8,521 nucleotides of DNA from Methanolinea sp. UBA473. GTDB lineage: Archaea; Halobacteriota; Methanomicrobia; Methanomicrobiales; Methanospirillaceae. The position numbers and the translations under genes are program-made. The notes beneath the pieces are model-generated. The model had not been told where the DNA came from. It saw only the letters and a list, made by a program, of their open reading frames with translations, and searched no databases. This document shows, one piece after another, positions 6,477 to 8,521 of the stretch. The stretch spans positions 448-8,968 of the forward strand of contig DAEV01000080.1 of NCBI GenBank assembly GCA_002509495.1. The letters are read 5' to 3'. The stretch's first letter is position 1. Every line of letters starts with the position of its first letter.

Positions 6477-6521
6477 ATGATCAGGGTTCTCTTTGTGGAT
6501 GATGAACCGGGATTTCTGTGA
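6477..6521 (+). pseudogene. N-terminal scrap of a response regulator (receiver domain)
   Basis: The frame reads MIRVLFVDDEPGFL and then TGA. This is the standard opening of a CheY-like receiver domain: a hydrophobic first strand followed by the acidic DDE pocket that binds Mg2+ next to the phospho-acceptor Asp. A full domain needs about 120 residues; only 14 remain. GGGTGAG precedes the ATG by five bases and a TATA-like tract lies further upstream, so the 5' end of a real gene seems to be preserved. The sequence after the stop runs within 30 bases into the 3' end of the oppositely oriented radical SAM gene. I read this as the remnant of a truncated regulator gene. Confidence 0.6.
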
Positions 6522-6550
6522 TCAGAGCGGCCGGAATCTCAATCCTGATT

Positions 6551-7480
6551 TTATTCCCCGAATGGAATTCCTCTGTGAATCCCGGCCATTCCCGCGTACC
6601 TGACAGCATCGGCATACTCGTTCCGGGTGATTTCCCGGTTCAGTTCCGAATAAAGGGGATGTCCCGCCAGTTCATCGGACTTCCCGCATGGCCTGTACTG
6701 GTCCATTACGTTCACGTAACTGTCCCCTGAGATATCGCGGGCTATGAATTCCATCACTTTTCTGCTCCCTGCAAGATCTCCGGGGAGGACCAGGTGCCGA
6801 ATAATCAAGCCCCGGACAGCGATTCCCCCCGTGGTGCGGAGGACACCCACCTGCCGGTTCATCTCCCTGATAGCGGCGTTCATGGTCCCGGTGTATCCAG
6901 GGGCATCCGAAAGGGCGAGGGCAACATCGTCGTCCCCATACTTCGCGTCCGGCATGTAGAGATCAAAGATACCCTCGAGGAGCTTGAGCGTCCATTCCGA
7001 ATCGTAGGTGCCGGTATTGTAAACCAGGGGGATCTCAAGCCCGCCATTCGCTGCGATGAGGACGGCCTCCAGGATCTGGGGGGCGAAATGGGACGGAGAA
7101 ACGAAATTGATGTTATGGCACCCCCTGCCCTGGAGGTGGAGCATGATCTCCGCGAGGTCACGGCACGGAATCTCCTGCCCCCGACCCAGCTGGCTGATGG
7201 AGTAATTCTGGCAGAATATGCAGCGCATATTGCATCCCGCAAAAAAGATCGTCCCGGAGCCGTATCTTCCGACCAGGGGTGGTTCCTCCCCGAAATGGGG
7301 GCCGTAACTGGAGATGGCGGGAAGGAGTCCGCCCCTGCAGTATCCCCGCTCTCCCGATGTCCTGTCCACCCCGCAGCAACGCGGACAGACACGACAGGGG
7401 GAGAGAAGCGACCGTGCCTCCTCAACCCTGCGTTCGAGTTCCCCGGACGAAAGGAGGTCAAGGTATGAGGGGTCTGTCAT
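6551..7480 (-). CDS. Radical SAM protein of the PflX type (COG1313-like)
   Basis: This is a 309-residue radical SAM enzyme close to the uncharacterised PflX family, often labelled pyruvate-formate-lyase-activating-like; its substrate is not known. Seen: an N-terminal cysteine group with Cys29, Cys32, Cys35, Cys36 and Cys48 in CRVCPRCCGVDR...GYC, probably a metal or auxiliary Fe-S site; HFGEEPPLVGRYGSGTIFF (62-80), typical of the family; the radical SAM motif CNMRCIFC with Cys83, Cys87 and Cys90; NINFVSPSHFAPQI; IPLVYNTGTYDS; DLYMPDAKYGD; GLIIRHLVLPG; and YVNVMDQYRPCGK. The protein looks complete. The ATG is at 7480, with only a weak GGACAGAG before it, so translation signals are poor or the mRNA may be nearly leaderless. 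It stands alone, divergent from the flavoprotein gene at 7691. No pyruvate formate-lyase-like partner is in the window. Confidence 0.9.
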   Translation of the reverse strand: MTDPSYLDLLSSGELERRVEEARSLLSPCRVCPRCCGVDRTSGERGYCRGGLLPAISSYGPHFGEEPPLVGRYGSGTIFFAGCNMRCIFCQNYSISQLGRGQEIPCRDLAEIMLHLQGRGCHNINFVSPSHFAPQILEAVLIAANGGLEIPLVYNTGTYDSEWTLKLLEGIFDLYMPDAKYGDDDVALALSDAPGYTGTMNAAIREMNRQVGVLRTTGGIAVRGLIIRHLVLPGDLAGSRKVMEFIARDISGDSYVNVMDQYRPCGKSDELAGHPLYSELNREITRNEYADAVRYAGMAGIHRGIPFGE

Positions 7481-7605
7481 CTCTGTCCAAGACGTAAGGC
7501 CGGGGTTGTTTATGGAGGTATCGTTCGTGAATCGGATCCCGGCATATGCAGGAAGTATTCAACCGGTATAGTCCGTTCGCCGTGTTCCGGGATGGGACGC
7601 TTCAG

Positions 7606-7620
7606 CCAAAACACATAAAG
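7606..7620 (+). promoter_or_regulatory. Candidate promoter of the flavoprotein gene
   Basis: CCAAAACACATAAAG is an A-rich tract about 70-85 bases before the ATG at 7691, in the 210-base divergent gap after the radical SAM gene. Its A-rich left half could be a BRE and CATAAA a weak TATA element. The rest of the gap shows only a short palindrome, GCATATGC (7542-7549), and nothing else I can name. Confidence 0.25.
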
Positions 7621-7690
7621 CGGGAGAGAGAGATTGGACTAATATCGGCTCTTCCTGTCAGGGACGGAGCCAGAGAGAGGTGTTACTGAT

Positions 7691-8095
7691 ATGGCAAAGC
7701 TCACTCCCGAGATGAAAGAGACCTTCTCAAGGAACAAACTCTTCCCCGTGGCGACCGCGTCCAAAAAAGGTGTCCCGAACGTCGCCCCCATCGCGTTCGT
7801 GATCATGGTGGACGAGGAAACGCTCTGGCTGGCGGATAATTTCATGCATAAGACTCTGGCCAATGTAAAAGAAAATCCCCAGGCGGCCATTTACGTCTAT
7901 GATTCCGAACTGAAGAAGTGCTTCCAGATCAAAGGGGCGATAGAGTTGAAGACCGCAGGGCCGGATTTTGAGAAGATGCGGAAGATGGTCCTTGACAAGA
8001 AACCCGGACTCCCTGCAAAATCGCTCCTTGTCATGAAGATCACAGAGGTCTTTGACTGCAATCCAGGACCCCATGCAGGGAAAAAAGTGCTCTGA
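7691..8095 (+). CDS. Pyridoxamine 5'-phosphate oxidase-related FMN-binding protein
   Basis: This 134-residue protein belongs to the small FMN-binding split-barrel group. Members bind FMN as dimers; they are usually not true pyridoxamine-phosphate oxidases, and the physiological reaction is mostly unknown. Seen: an N-terminal helix (LTPEMKETFSRN); the first barrel strands FPVATASKKGVPNVAPIAF (18-36), where the VATAS-x-G-x-P-N-x-x-P pattern is typical; LWLADNFMHKTLANVKENPQAAIYVYD (45-71), the strand-helix-strand that contacts the flavin phosphate; and FQIKGAIEL (78-86). The length is close to bacterial FMN-binding proteins of about 120-150 residues. The start is ATG at 7691, with GAGGTG nine bases upstream. 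It is monocistronic as far as visible, and GC-rich hairpins follow the stop codon. Confidence 0.88.
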   Translation: MAKLTPEMKETFSRNKLFPVATASKKGVPNVAPIAFVIMVDEETLWLADNFMHKTLANVKENPQAAIYVYDSELKKCFQIKGAIELKTAGPDFEKMRKMVLDKKPGLPAKSLLVMKITEVFDCNPGPHAGKKVL

Positions 8096-8102
8096 ACCGA
8101 AT

Positions 8103-8141
8103 GGGCTCCGCCCCTTCATTCCGCGAGGGGCTCTGCCCTTT
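8103..8141 (+). terminator. Two short GC hairpins with T tracts after the flavoprotein gene
   Basis: GGGC-TCC-GCCC (8103-8113) lies eight bases after the stop codon. GGGC-TCT-GCCC (8128-8138), extended by one G-T and one A-T pair and followed by TTT (8139-8141), lies 14 bases further on. The two differ by one loop base. They probably end the transcript, and they resemble a hairpin in the third tandem repeat unit further right. Confidence 0.5.
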
Positions 8142-8150
8142 CGAACCCCA

Positions 8151-8167
8151 GGCGCCCTGCGGGCGCC
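8151..8167. repeat. Perfect 7-bp GC hairpin
   Basis: GGCGCCC, loop TGC, GGGCGCC. The stem is perfect and very stable but has no T tract on either strand, so it is a poor terminator. It lies between the gene-end hairpins and the tandem array and may belong to the same family of GC-rich intergenic elements. Confidence 0.5.
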
Positions 8168-8272
8168 CAACATACTGGCCGGAGGCTCATCTTAACGCCG
8201 GGCCGCCTTTGGTGGCCCATCATTCCGTTTTCCCGGGTATTCCCGGTTTAAAATTGCCAGCAGACGGAACCG

Positions 8273-8291
8273 AAGGGGCAGTGCCCCTTTT
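8273..8291 (+). terminator. Terminator-like hairpin inside repeat unit 1
   Basis: AAGGGGC, loop AGT, GCCCCTT: a perfect 7-bp stem ending in TTTT (8288-8291). It has the shape of an intrinsic terminator, on a strand where no gene lies directly upstream except the distant flavoprotein gene. Confidence 0.35.
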
Positions 8292-8375
8292 CGCACTCCC
8301 GGGCCGCCATTCGGCGGCCAATCATTCCGTTTCCCCGGGCATTCCCAGTTTAAAATTGCCAGCACACGGAACCGG

Positions 8376-8394
8376 AGGGGCAGTGCCCCTTTTT
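8376..8394 (+). terminator. Terminator-like hairpin inside repeat unit 2
   Basis: AGGGGC, loop AGT, GCCCCT followed by five T (8390-8394). It occupies the same place in the unit as the hairpin at 8273. The corresponding place in the third unit holds a different hairpin (8477-8495). Confidence 0.35.
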
Positions 8395-8521
8395 GCACTC
8401 CCGGGCTGCCTTTCGGCGGCTGATCATTCCGTTTCCCCGGGCATTGCCAGTTAAAAATTGCCAGCACACGGAACCGAAAAAGGCTCCGCCCTTTTGCAAC
8501 CCCGGGCTGCCTTTGGTGGCC

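Larger units (their letters stand above)
8198..8521. repeat. 102-bp tandem repeat array with internal hairpins (runs off the window)
   Basis: The string CATTCCGTTT recurs at 8221, 8323 and 8425, exactly 102 bases apart. It gives two full units, a third unit almost complete at the window edge, and the right-hand end of a preceding unit at 8198-8220. Each unit contains an inverted pair TTCCGT...ACGGAA flanking CCCGGG and a TTTAAA or TTAAAA core; a central hairpin; and a GC-rich hairpin of the form GGCYGCC-loop-GGYGGCY. The units differ by scattered substitutions. Because 102 is a multiple of three, long frames stay open on both strands (34-residue repeats), but I see no family, start signal or codon pattern that supports a protein, so no gene is called. 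This also covers the 426-base gene-free stretch 8096-8521. Confidence 0.9.

Noticed and set aside
7452..7495. Strong plus-strand AAGGAGGTCAAGG site followed by an ATG and a 10-codon frame
   Set aside because: It lies mostly within the well-supported minus-strand radical SAM gene, encodes an unremarkable MRGLSSLSKT, and the purine run is explained by the opposite-strand codons.
8221..8521. CRISPR array
   Set aside because: The whole 102-base unit is repeated; there are no unique spacers between short identical repeats and no cas genes nearby.

Overview
This window looks archaeal, most likely a Methanomicrobiales-type methanogen; that placement is inference, since no database was searched. The grounds are a tRNA 3' end without an encoded CCA, ribosome binding sites of the GGAGGTGAT type, oligo-T ends after genes instead of strong bacterial terminators, AT-rich TATA-like stretches upstream of genes, and a gene set (archaeal-type rfb cluster, a PflX-type radical SAM protein, a small FMN-binding split-barrel protein, sensor/receiver fragments) often seen in such genomes.

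Layout. Positions 1-25 are the tail of a tRNA gene on the + strand. Positions 111-5674 form a minus-strand nucleotide-sugar cluster, transcribed from high to low coordinates: rfbA, then rfbC-rfbD-rfbB (tightly overlapping), then galU and a UDP-glucuronate decarboxylase-like gene (overlapping by 14 bases). RfbA, RfbB, RfbC and RfbD are the complete four-enzyme set for making dTDP-L-rhamnose from glucose-1-phosphate and dTTP. GalU makes UDP-glucose and the last enzyme would turn UDP-glucuronate into UDP-xylose. The linking UDP-glucose dehydrogenase is not in the window, but a 15-residue frame just before galU resembles the beginning of one. These sugars probably feed surface glycans such as S-layer glycans, but no glycosyltransferase is present to show it.

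Positions 5675-6550 are an accessory-looking stretch. It holds a minus-strand 141-residue orphan with a PAS-like C-terminal half and coiled coil. It also holds a plus-strand scrap of a response regulator: 14 codons with promoter-like and ribosome-binding sequences, then a stop. Positions 6551-7480 (minus) encode a full-length PflX-family radical SAM protein. Positions 7691-8095 (plus) encode a small pyridoxamine-phosphate-oxidase-like flavoprotein.

The right end (8096-8521) has no credible gene. It contains GC-rich hairpins followed by a 102-base tandem repeat that runs off the window. Each repeat unit carries several hairpins, and one of these keeps its pairing despite base changes. This array is the least explained structure here. 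I see no convincing new multi-gene system; the items most worth following are the repeat array, the response-regulator scrap, and the ugd-like leader before galU.
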